Part shown: positions 1 to 7,000 of the stretch, piece by piece
Position numbering within the stretch: position 1 is the stretch's first letter
How the letters are laid out: every line of letters starts with the position of its first letter
Assembly (NCBI GenBank): GCA_031277235.1
Contig: JAITMT010000281.1
Location: 1 to 14,747 of the forward strand
Direction: 5' to 3'
Length of the DNA: 14,747 nt
From: Tannerella sp.
Lineage (GTDB): Bacteria; Bacteroidota; Bacteroidia; Bacteroidales; Tannerellaceae
Notes under the pieces: model-generated
What the model was told of the DNA's origin: nothing
The model's database searches: none
The model's input: only the letters and a program-made list of their open reading frames with translations
Position numbers and translations under genes: made by a program

Positions 1-80
1 ACAACAATAGTATTGCTAAAAAAATTCAAGGCACCCGCATCAAAATATGGTAAAAAAATGTTGCTGACAGACTGTAAGAA

Positions 81-96
81 TGTGCCGTTAGGCACA
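81..96. repeat. Palindrome TGTGCC-GTTA-GGCACA
   Basis: Six-base perfect arms surround a four-base loop. Variants of the same unit occur at 133-147 (TGTGCC-GTA-GGTACA) and, in the opposite orientation, at 176-190. It belongs to the nested element at 21-267. Confidence 0.7.
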
Positions 97-131
97 AAAT
101 ATTGGTAGAAAAATATTATATTCACGGTATT

Positions 132-191
132 GTGTGCCGTAGGTACACGATTATAAGCAATCCGGATGAAAATCGTGTACCTACGGCACAC
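132..191. repeat. Perfect 21-bp inverted repeat, strong hairpin
   Basis: The arms at 132-152 and 171-191 are exact reverse complements (left arm begins GTGTGCCGTAGGTACACG) and flank an 18-base loop at 153-170. RNA from either strand would form a 21-bp stem. No T-run follows either arm, so a rho-independent terminator is not the natural reading. Each arm also contains a shorter near-palindrome (TGTGCC, spacer, GGTACA), so arms could fold on themselves as an alternative. It is the core of the nested element at 21-267. Confidence 0.85.
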
Positions 192-227
192 TTGTTACGG
201 AGATATGCCGGTTTTCTACCAATATCC

Positions 228-243
228 AATCCCTAACGGGATT
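228..243. repeat. Palindrome AATCCC-TAAC-GGGATT, possible weak terminator
   Basis: Six-base perfect arms surround the loop TAAC, which is the reverse complement of the GTTA loop at 81-96. On the plus strand the hairpin runs into TTTTTG, so it could act as a weak rho-independent terminator for a gene left of the window. The stem is short, and its place inside the nested repeat makes a repeat-family origin more likely. Confidence 0.5.
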
Positions 244-267
244 TTTGATGCGGTTGCCCTGGATTTT

Positions 268-624
268 ATTTAAGGTTCGAGGTTCAAGGATTTCCGCCGG
301 TGGGGATTTATGCTATGAATAAATTAATTCCAAAGAAAAAGCATTCTATCCCGATTATCATTGAATTGGGATAATACTACAAGTTTTTGATATTATTTTT
401 CAAGTCAATGACAAAAGAATGTGATTATTTTGCAGTCCGATACAGAAGAACAATAATCTTAAATATATGGTTTCAGAAAACATACACACCCGGTCTCCCT
501 TATCCAGTCGTGAGTGGCTATCGCGTACAGCGGCGCCCTCTGCCTCACCTTCCATCCGACCCGGACAGGCGAGAGAAATTGGACGTTCCTGTTTCGAAAG
601 ATATAATACAATTTATAAAACATC
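268..624 (+). other. Gene-free leader before the operon
   Basis: No convincing gene is seen here. The first half is very AT-rich, while about 480-600 is richer in G and C and unlike its surroundings. A small two-part stem is possible at 544-573: 544-549 with 568-573 (one mismatch), enclosing 555-558 with 562-565. A weak match to the Bacteroidota promoter pattern (TTTG, 19-21 bases, TAnnTTTG) is TTTG at 429-432 with TAATCTTA at 454-461. A TATAAT lies at 602-607, close to the start at 625. No Shine-Dalgarno sequence precedes that start. Some promoter for genes 1 to 7 probably lies in this stretch, but I cannot place it firmly. Confidence 0.4.
347..373. other. 10-bp hairpin with 7-base loop
   Basis: Positions 347-356 pair with 364-373 over ten positions, nine Watson-Crick and one G-T wobble, around the loop ATCATTG. 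The stem is AT-rich. On the minus strand it is followed by a T-rich stretch (complement of 331-341), on the plus strand by ATAATAC and shortly after by five T residues. It could be a weak terminator or an operator-like dyad upstream of the operon. No regulator gene is visible that would decide between these. Confidence 0.4.
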
Positions 625-2733
625 ATGAAACGAATAAGGAATATTATTTTAACAGTTATTTTCAGTGGATTTTTCTTGACTGCATTTGGGCAAAATCCGG
701 ATCGTTTGCCTGAAAGCAAATGGGTTTACCATGATTCCAAAGGTAATCTTGTATATCAAAAGGATGAACGGGGCAACCAAATCATGGACTTCTCACATGC
801 GGGTTACATGGGCGGTGGCGTAGCCTTTCCAAACGTTCCTGTTAAAAAGACAGTACGTCCGCCGGCAAATGGAGCCGATGCCGTAGATATAATTCAGGAG
901 GCAATTGACGCCGTCGCCGTCATGCCCGTCATGGAAAACGGTTTACGAGGGGCTGTGTTGCTTGAATCGGGCGATTATTATTGTTCTCGAAGTATCAGAA
1001 TTTCTGTTGGCGGCATCATTTTGCGCGGTAGTGGCAGCGAGGGTGAAAACGCTTCTGTCATCCGGCTGAACGGAGAAAAAAAATATCCGGCAATCAACAT
1101 CAATTCCGAAAGAACGCAGCGCGGTGCACGCGGTGGCGCCGGATTCACCGATCCCAACAATATACGTACCGTCATTGTTGACGCGTATGTTCCATCAGGC
1201 GCCAATTCGTTTCATGTTTCCTCCGGCGAAGGCTTTGCCGTCGGCGACATCATTCAGATTCGCCGTCCTACCACAAAGGAATGGGTTCATTTCATGGAAA
1301 TGGACAATATGAAACGCAATGGTAACCCACAAACATGGCTCAGTCTTGAACGTACCGGCGTCCACATTCGCCGCATCACTGCAATTAACGCCCTAACTTT
1401 TACACTTGACGCACCATTGTCTGATTCCTACAACGCAAGCCTGCTCGGTCAAAACGCCGTCGAAGTCATACGTGTCGCTGCATCCGAACCTGTGATGCCT
1501 CTATCGCAGGTTGGCGTTGAACATTTGCGCATCCAATGCCCGCCGCTTGAAACCGATTACGGAAGCGCTCCTTATTCCGGCATCCGCATCGGCGGTCAGG
1601 ACTGCTGGGTGGATGATGTGTGGTGCGTCGAAACGATGAACACCATCCCTATTACCGGACGCCGCATCACCATCCGCAACACGCACGTCACTCACACCCA
1701 TACCAATCTCGGCGCCTCGAAACCCGCCGATTTCAGTATCGAAGGCAGTCAAATTCTCATAGACCGGTGCAGTTCCGACGGCGGCAATACCTATTGGGTC
1801 TGGACCAACAGTTATGATAGCGGTCCGAACGTTGTGCTTAATTCCAACTTCACCGGACGCGGTTCGCGCATTCAGCCGCATCAGCGCTGGGCTACCGGTT
1901 TCCTCGTTGATAACTGTCGCACGCCTGACGGTGGCATTGACTTTCCAAATCGCGGCGTCGCCGGTTCCGGTCATGGCTGGTGCATGGGATGGGGCGTAGC
2001 GTGGAACTGTACAGCCAAAACTTTTATCATCCAAAATCCGCCCGGAACAATCAACTGGGCAATCGGCTGCATCGGTGAACGCCGGCAAACTGCCCGCTAT
2101 TTCGACACCGCGCCTGTCCTTCCCGAAGGCGTATTCGAATCGCACGGTACACATGTCGCCCCCCGAAGTCTCTATCTCGCGCAACTTGCCGACCGTCTTG
2201 GCGCTCCGGTGCTCGAAGCCATCGGTTATGCACCCGGATCGCCTGCTGCATTTACACTCGAAAATCCGGTAATGCCCGTTCCCCGTCCCGAACCGCCTGC
2301 GCCGGTTGACCCCGAATTTGGCGAAAACCTCGCCTTTCTGCGTCCCGTCAATACCAACAGCGTACGACAATCCGACACGAATGACCCGCGCCAATACGGC
2401 GGTGAAAAAGCCTTAGACGGAAATTCCGCCACTTATTGGATGCCCGGAGAAAATCGCCGTTCCGACCGCGGAAACACCTTTGAAATAGACACCGAAGGAC
2501 CGCTCGTCATTAATGCGCTCATCATCAGCGAACCCGCGGGAATTTCCAACGTTCGCGCCTACAAAATCGAAGGACAGACGGACAGTGATTACACGCTTTT
2601 AGCAGAAGGCGAGACCATTGGTGCGCGTAAAACGCATACCTTTCCGAAAATTACCGTATGGAAGGTGCGTCTCACTATTCTGCAATCGGATGGATTATCG
2701 GCAATTAGTGAACTTACACTGCATGAAAAATAA
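625..2733 (+). CDS. Secreted right-handed beta-helix protein with C-terminal F5/8 type C domain
   Basis: This is a 702-residue exported protein. Residues 1-22 form a signal peptide (basic MKRIRN, hydrophobic core, ending FGQ). Residues about 33-535 form a pectate-lyase-like parallel beta-helix domain, seen in GAVLLESGDYYCS, GIILRGSG and later IRIGG, ITIRN and ILIDRC strands. A proline-rich linker covers about 545-565. Residues about 567-702 look like an F5/8 type C (CBM32-like) module (ENLAFLRPV, ALDGNSATYW, VRAYKIEG). The beta-helix is clearly paralogous to the second half of the protein at 8656-11070; shared motifs include MDFSxAGYMGGGVA, SKPAxF, HQRW (419-422) and GSGHGW (447-452). Beta-helix proteins in such operons are often polysaccharide lyases or hydrolases, but I do not recognise a CAZy family, so activity is inferred. 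The start at 625 gives an intact signal peptide. Confidence 0.8.
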   Translation: MKRIRNIILTVIFSGFFLTAFGQNPDRLPESKWVYHDSKGNLVYQKDERGNQIMDFSHAGYMGGGVAFPNVPVKKTVRPPANGADAVDIIQEAIDAVAVMPVMENGLRGAVLLESGDYYCSRSIRISVGGIILRGSGSEGENASVIRLNGEKKYPAININSERTQRGARGGAGFTDPNNIRTVIVDAYVPSGANSFHVSSGEGFAVGDIIQIRRPTTKEWVHFMEMDNMKRNGNPQTWLSLERTGVHIRRITAINALTFTLDAPLSDSYNASLLGQNAVEVIRVAASEPVMPLSQVGVEHLRIQCPPLETDYGSAPYSGIRIGGQDCWVDDVWCVETMNTIPITGRRITIRNTHVTHTHTNLGASKPADFSIEGSQILIDRCSSDGGNTYWVWTNSYDSGPNVVLNSNFTGRGSRIQPHQRWATGFLVDNCRTPDGGIDFPNRGVAGSGHGWCMGWGVAWNCTAKTFIIQNPPGTINWAIGCIGERRQTARYFDTAPVLPEGVFESHGTHVAPRSLYLAQLADRLGAPVLEAIGYAPGSPAAFTLENPVMPVPRPEPPAPVDPEFGENLAFLRPVNTNSVRQSDTNDPRQYGGEKALDGNSATYWMPGENRRSDRGNTFEIDTEGPLVINALIISEPAGISNVRAYKIEGQTDSDYTLLAEGETIGARKTHTFPKITVWKVRLTILQSDGLSAISELTLHEK

Positions 2734-2749
2734 TGTAAAAATAACCATC

Positions 2750-4924
2750 ATGAACCGAGTACGCAATTTTTTAACTTATATCGCTGTCGTTTTGCTGTTC
2801 GTTTTACCGGTTGTTGGTCAATCCGCTGAAAACAAGATATTCACGATTACCACTAATCGTTCGTCGTTGGCGCTGATGGTGGGGAGCGACAACTTCCTGT
2901 ATCAACTCGGTTATGGAAATATTGATGAAAAATATGCCGTTCCCGAACGATTACCTTCGCGGGAAAGAGAGTTCTATCCTGCGTCGGGCAACGGCTTTAT
3001 TACCGAACCGGCTGTTGAAGCCACTCACGCCGACGGCAATACCTCCACCGACTTGTTCTATACGGGGCACGAAACAGAAGCGCTCGACAGCAATATCGAA
3101 CTGACGGTAATACATCTGAAAGATCCGCAGTATCCGTTTTACACGGACATTTATATCCGCGCATTCAAGAAAGAAGATGTGATGGAAATGTGGACGGAAA
3201 TTCGACACAGGGAGGATTCGGAAATAACTCTTTACCGTTACGCTTCGGCATCGCCGGTGTTTAGAGCGCGTAATTACTGGCTGACACAGTTTTGCGGCAA
3301 CTACAAGCGCGAAGCGACTCTGGTTGAGGAACGCCTGACGCCGGGTTTAAAGGTTCTTGATTCCAAAATTGGCGTTCGTGCACATCAGATGCGTATTCCG
3401 TCGTTTATTTTGTCGCTTGGTCAAGCAGCCGACGAGGATTCCGGAGAAGTATACGCCGGATCGCTGTTTTGGCCCGGCAGTTTTCATTTGACTTTCGACC
3501 TCGACTGGAACAACAATCTGCGGGCGCTGACGGGCATCAACCATTTCGGTTCGCATTACCGCCTTGCAAAAGACGAAGTATTCAGAACGCCCGTTACGCT
3601 ATGGACGTACAGCGGAGAAGGCAAAGGACAGGCAAGCCGCAACATTCATCGCTGGGCTGTGAAAAATGGCGTCCGCGACGGAAACAAAGACCGTCCCGTA
3701 TTGCTCAACAACTGGGAAGCCACACATTGCGATTTCGACGAAAAGAAGATTGTTTCGCTGTTCGATGGAGCTAAGGAAATCGGTATCGAACTGTTCCTGC
3801 TCGACGACGGATGGTTTGGCAACGGTCAGTATGCCCGCGACGATGACAAGCATGGTCTGGGCGACTGGACGCCCGACCGGAAAAAACTGCCCAGCGGCAT
3901 TTCATACCTGTGCAACGAAGCCGCCAAACGAAAAATAGGCTTTGGAATCTGGTTAGAACCGGAAATGGTAAATCCGCAAAGCGAACTGTTTACCAAACAT
4001 CCCGACTGGGTAATCACACAACCCCAAAGAGAGCCGCTTTACGGTCGCAATCAGTTGATACTTGACCTCGCGCGTCCGGAAGTACAGGAATTTGAGTGGA
4101 AAGATGTAATCGAGAAGACACTGAAACCCAACCCGGGCATCCAATATGTAAAATGGGACGCCAATCGCTATGTTACTCAGCCCGGCTCATCATACCTGCC
4201 TGCCGAAAAACAGTCGCATCTGCTGGTGGATTACAATCTCGCACTGCTCGAACTGATGAAAAAAACCGCTACCGGATTTCCCGATGTGATGATGATGGTG
4301 TGTTCGGGCGGTAGCGGACGTACCGATTACGGAAGCCTGCAATATTTTCATTCATTCTGGCCAAGCGACAATACCGATCCGCTGAGCAGGGTGTTGATTC
4401 AATGGGGTTTTTCACACTTCTTTCCTGCCAACACCATTTCGGCTCATGTTACCCGAATGGGCAATCGTCCGGTAAAATTTGCCATGGATGTAGCGATGAG
4501 CGGCGCTTATGGAGTGGATATGGACTTGGCGAAAGTTTCCGGAGAAGACCGCGAATATATCCGACGCAGCATTGATCTGTACAAGCGCAGCCTGCGCAGT
4601 GTCGTGCAGTATGGCGATTTGTACCGGTTGGTTTCGCCTTACGAACATCCGCGCGCCGCATTATCGTATGTGACAGAAGATCGGAATAAAGCCGTTGTAT
4701 TCGTATATCAGACAGGTACCAGCGGCGACGAAAGGATTTATCCGAAAGGTCTTTACCCTGCCCGGAAATATAAATTGAAAGAATTGAATCTGCCTCCAGG
4801 ACAGACTTCATCTTTCACACTTGACGGTAAAACCTTAACGGGAGAACAGTTGATGACCGAAGGCTTTGTTCCGGTTTGTAAAAAAATGACCGAAAGTATG
4901 GTCATTGGATTAAATGTTGAATAG
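2750..4924 (+). CDS. Exported GH36 alpha-galactosidase
   Basis: Predicted to hydrolyse terminal alpha-1,6-linked D-galactose with retention, probably in the periplasm. From the ATG at 2750 the protein has 724 residues: a signal peptide (1-24, ending VVGQ), an N-terminal beta-sandwich to about 300, a TIM barrel from about 315 (LLNNWEATHCDF, FLLDDGWFG, GIWLEPEMVNP) and a C-terminal beta domain. The expected nucleophile is D470 in YVKWDANR, where most members read KWDMNR. The expected acid/base is D540 in WPSDNTD. CSGGSGRTD (518-526) matches the substrate-binding loop. Length is normal for the family. The reading frame stays open to 2618, and an ATG at 2723 overlaps the end of the upstream gene and would add nine residues. 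I prefer 2750 because it gives a standard signal peptide 16 bases after the previous stop. GH36 also contains other specificities, but this motif set fits alpha-galactosidase. Confidence 0.9.
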   Translation: MNRVRNFLTYIAVVLLFVLPVVGQSAENKIFTITTNRSSLALMVGSDNFLYQLGYGNIDEKYAVPERLPSREREFYPASGNGFITEPAVEATHADGNTSTDLFYTGHETEALDSNIELTVIHLKDPQYPFYTDIYIRAFKKEDVMEMWTEIRHREDSEITLYRYASASPVFRARNYWLTQFCGNYKREATLVEERLTPGLKVLDSKIGVRAHQMRIPSFILSLGQAADEDSGEVYAGSLFWPGSFHLTFDLDWNNNLRALTGINHFGSHYRLAKDEVFRTPVTLWTYSGEGKGQASRNIHRWAVKNGVRDGNKDRPVLLNNWEATHCDFDEKKIVSLFDGAKEIGIELFLLDDGWFGNGQYARDDDKHGLGDWTPDRKKLPSGISYLCNEAAKRKIGFGIWLEPEMVNPQSELFTKHPDWVITQPQREPLYGRNQLILDLARPEVQEFEWKDVIEKTLKPNPGIQYVKWDANRYVTQPGSSYLPAEKQSHLLVDYNLALLELMKKTATGFPDVMMMVCSGGSGRTDYGSLQYFHSFWPSDNTDPLSRVLIQWGFSHFFPANTISAHVTRMGNRPVKFAMDVAMSGAYGVDMDLAKVSGEDREYIRRSIDLYKRSLRSVVQYGDLYRLVSPYEHPRAALSYVTEDRNKAVVFVYQTGTSGDERIYPKGLYPARKYKLKELNLPPGQTSSFTLDGKTLTGEQLMTEGFVPVCKKMTESMVIGLNVE

Positions 4925-4951
4925 TTAGTTATTGAATCATAGTAAAAAATC

Positions 4952-6973
4952 ATGAAACAGACAGTATATATTGCACTTTTCCTGTTTAGTCTGGTTATCC
5001 GGGCGCAGGAAAAACCCCGTTGGGAACTTGCCGGCAACGGTGAAATAGTATGGCAAATAAATGATCGTATCCCGCACAGCGACCACATCGAAATGAGTGG
5101 GCAGCAATTGTCGGTGGTGCTTCGATACGGTGTGGACGCCGCCGGCGCTTTTTCAGTAAGCCGATCGCTTGTGTTTCCGATGCTTCGCCTGCAACCGGTA
5201 ACCCGCACGCAAGCCAACCTGCGCCAACGAATCAACATTGATATTCCACAATTGGTAACACTCATGGATATGAACCTTGAAGGAGAAAAGGTGAGCAAAA
5301 TAACGCTCAATGGTTTTATGAAGGTTGAAAGCGCGTTTGATTACGGGTCGGGCAGGAATAAAATGGAAAGAGGATTGGAACTGACACGCATTCATTATCC
5401 GTCGCCCGTATCGTGTTATTATCTGGAAGAATATACCTATAAAAACAATGGAACGGGTAATATTGTGTTGCGTGTGCCCGACATCAGCATGGAATATTTT
5501 ATTCCGTCAGATCAGACGCTCTACGGGGATTACCTGATTAATGTCAAGAGTTCAAAAAAAGGCTGGTTTGAATTGAAACAGGGAGATACACTTTCGTTCT
5601 TTGTGATGTTTTCGGGACGAAAGGCGAACGAACCGGCTTTTCCGCTTGCTGATATTGATGCGGAACGTGCTGCGCGTCAATCGCTCATTAACGAATGGTG
5701 GTCGAACCTGGTTGTAGAAACGCCCGATCCTGTGTTAAACCGTATGTTTGCCTTTGCGAAAATAAGGGGCGCCGAAAGTATTTACAAGACAAAGGGAGGA
5801 TTCATGCATGGTCCCGGCGGAGAGGCTTATTATGCCGCCATCTGGGCGAACGACCAGGCTGAATACATAAATCCCTTTTTCCCGTTTTTGGGATATCAGG
5901 TAGGAAATGAATCGGCAATGAATTCGTTCCGTCATTTTGCACGGTTCATGAATGATGAATATAAGGCTATACCAAGTTCTATCATTTCGGAAGGACAATC
6001 CACCTGGCATGGCGCTAAAGACCGGGGAGACGGCGCCATGATAGCCTACGGCGCAGCGCGTTATGCACTGGCAAGCGGCAACAGGGCTGAAGCCGAAGAA
6101 CTTTGGCATTTGATACAATGGTGTTTAGAGTATTGTAAACGAAAAATCAACAGCAAGGGCGTGGTAACCTCCAACTCCGACGAACTGGAAAACCGCTTCC
6201 CTGCCGGCGACGCCAACCTCTGTACTTCGGCTTTGTATTGCGATGCGCTTGTTTCGGCGGCTTATCTGGGCAAAGACCTCGGCAAACCGGCAAATGTATT
6301 GAATGCCTATAAAAACGAGGCGGCAGCTTTGCGCAAAGCCATAGAAAGCCATTTCGGGTATAATGTCGAAGGATTTGACACCTATCGTTATTACGAAGGC
6401 AATGACATATTGCGTTCGTGGATATGTATTCCGCTGACAATGGGTATTTACGACCGTACGGAGGGAACCATCGCCGCCCTGTTTTCGCCACGCCTGTGGA
6501 CCAATGACGGATTATTGACACAAGCCGGAACGGACACCTATTGGGACCGTTCCACGCTGTACGCTCTGCGTGGAGTATTTGCCGCAGGAGCCACCGAAAA
6601 GGGACTCGAATACCTTGAACGGTATTCACAACGGCGTCTGCTGGGCGATCACGTTCCTTACGCCATAGAAGCGTGGCCCGAAGGTTCACAACGTCATCTT
6701 TCTGCCGAAAGCGGATTATATTGCCGTATTTATACGGAAGGAATTTTCGGAATTCGCCCAACCGGACTCCGTTCATTCGATTTATGTCCGCGCTTGCCGG
6801 ATAAATGGAACCATATGAGTATCAAGGCATGTCGTGCATTCGGACAGGTTTTTGATATACACGTCGTTCGCAAAGGCGCAAAATTGGAAGTAACCGTCAA
6901 TAATACCGGTGGTACGGTGTTGAAAAAAGAAATCAAACCCGGACAGACGGTGGCGGTTAAGTTTAAAAAATAA
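4952..6973 (+). CDS. Secreted six-hairpin glycosidase-like protein, family unassigned
   Basis: This is a 673-residue exported protein. The signal peptide is 1-18 (core YIALFLFSLVI, ending RAQ). Residues about 20-225 look beta-rich, like the N-terminal sandwich of many (alpha/alpha)6 glycosidases. Residues about 235-590 have the helical repeat pattern of an (alpha/alpha)6 barrel, and about 600-673 form a small C-terminal beta domain (PRLPDKWNHMSIKA). Conserved-looking acidic sites that could be catalytic are E291 (GPGGEAYY), D301 and E304 (WANDQAEY), D357 and D360 (KDRGDGAM), E577 (AWPEGSQ) and E595 (YTEGIFG). Overall it resembles the clan that includes GH78, GH63 and GH95, but I cannot assign a family. 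Its position between GH36 and GH27 genes supports a role in side-chain or oligosaccharide removal; substrate and even activity are inference. Confidence 0.65.
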   Translation: MKQTVYIALFLFSLVIRAQEKPRWELAGNGEIVWQINDRIPHSDHIEMSGQQLSVVLRYGVDAAGAFSVSRSLVFPMLRLQPVTRTQANLRQRINIDIPQLVTLMDMNLEGEKVSKITLNGFMKVESAFDYGSGRNKMERGLELTRIHYPSPVSCYYLEEYTYKNNGTGNIVLRVPDISMEYFIPSDQTLYGDYLINVKSSKKGWFELKQGDTLSFFVMFSGRKANEPAFPLADIDAERAARQSLINEWWSNLVVETPDPVLNRMFAFAKIRGAESIYKTKGGFMHGPGGEAYYAAIWANDQAEYINPFFPFLGYQVGNESAMNSFRHFARFMNDEYKAIPSSIISEGQSTWHGAKDRGDGAMIAYGAARYALASGNRAEAEELWHLIQWCLEYCKRKINSKGVVTSNSDELENRFPAGDANLCTSALYCDALVSAAYLGKDLGKPANVLNAYKNEAAALRKAIESHFGYNVEGFDTYRYYEGNDILRSWICIPLTMGIYDRTEGTIAALFSPRLWTNDGLLTQAGTDTYWDRSTLYALRGVFAAGATEKGLEYLERYSQRRLLGDHVPYAIEAWPEGSQRHLSAESGLYCRIYTEGIFGIRPTGLRSFDLCPRLPDKWNHMSIKACRAFGQVFDIHVVRKGAKLEVTVNNTGGTVLKKEIKPGQTVAVKFKK

Positions 6974-6984
6974 AATGATAAACC

Positions 6985-6994
6985 TTAATTTTTA
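6985..6994 (+). promoter_or_regulatory. T-rich start leader TTAATTTTTA (gene 4)
   Basis: The ten bases end six positions before the ATG at 7001. The same ten bases occur in the gap before the ATG at 8656. There is no Shine-Dalgarno sequence. It may be an AT-rich unstructured initiation region as known in Bacteroidota; function is inferred. Confidence 0.35.
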
Positions 6995-7000
6995 GTTTTT

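Larger units (their letters stand above)
21..267. repeat. Nested inverted-repeat element (MITE-like or REP-like)
   Basis: Three pairs of inverted arms are nested around one centre. The outer pair is 21-45 with 243-267 (22 of 25 positions pair). The middle pair is 99-112 with 212-225 (14 of 14, ATATTGGTAGAAAA). The inner pair is 132-152 with 171-191 (21 of 21) around an 18-base loop. Two further small palindromes sit between the arms at 81-96 and 228-243. The element has no coding capacity and I found no clear target-site duplication beside the outer arms. The architecture fits a miniature inverted-repeat or foldback element, or a REP-type cluster; which of these it is remains inference. It lies about 360 bases upstream of the first gene and could mark the left border of the operon or of an inserted block. 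Confidence 0.7.

Noticed and set aside
1..270. CRISPR array
   Set aside because: The repeats are inverted and nested, not direct and regularly spaced, and no cas genes are visible.
480..600. tRNA or other known RNA gene
   Set aside because: No cloverleaf, T-loop GTTCRANYC box or familiar RNA core could be found in this patch.
579..607. Sigma70-like promoter TTGGAC, 17 bases, TATAAT
   Set aside because: The -10 match is perfect, but the -35 match is only three of six, and Bacteroidota use a different consensus. It is mentioned in the leader entry but not called.
387..713. Plus-strand open frame of 108 codons before gene 1
   Set aside because: It overlaps the signal peptide region of gene 1 by about 90 bases in another frame, has no recognisable domain or plausible start context, and crosses a composition boundary. 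It looks like chance.
1501..2394. Antisense open frame of 297 codons within the beta-helix gene
   Set aside because: The plus strand carries motifs conserved with the paralogue at 8656-11070, so selection acts on the plus frame.
2618..2749. Longer GH36 start at 2618 or 2723
   Set aside because: These starts overlap the coding end of gene 1 and put extra residues ahead of a normal signal peptide. The ATG at 2750 fits spacing and export better, although 2723 cannot be fully excluded.
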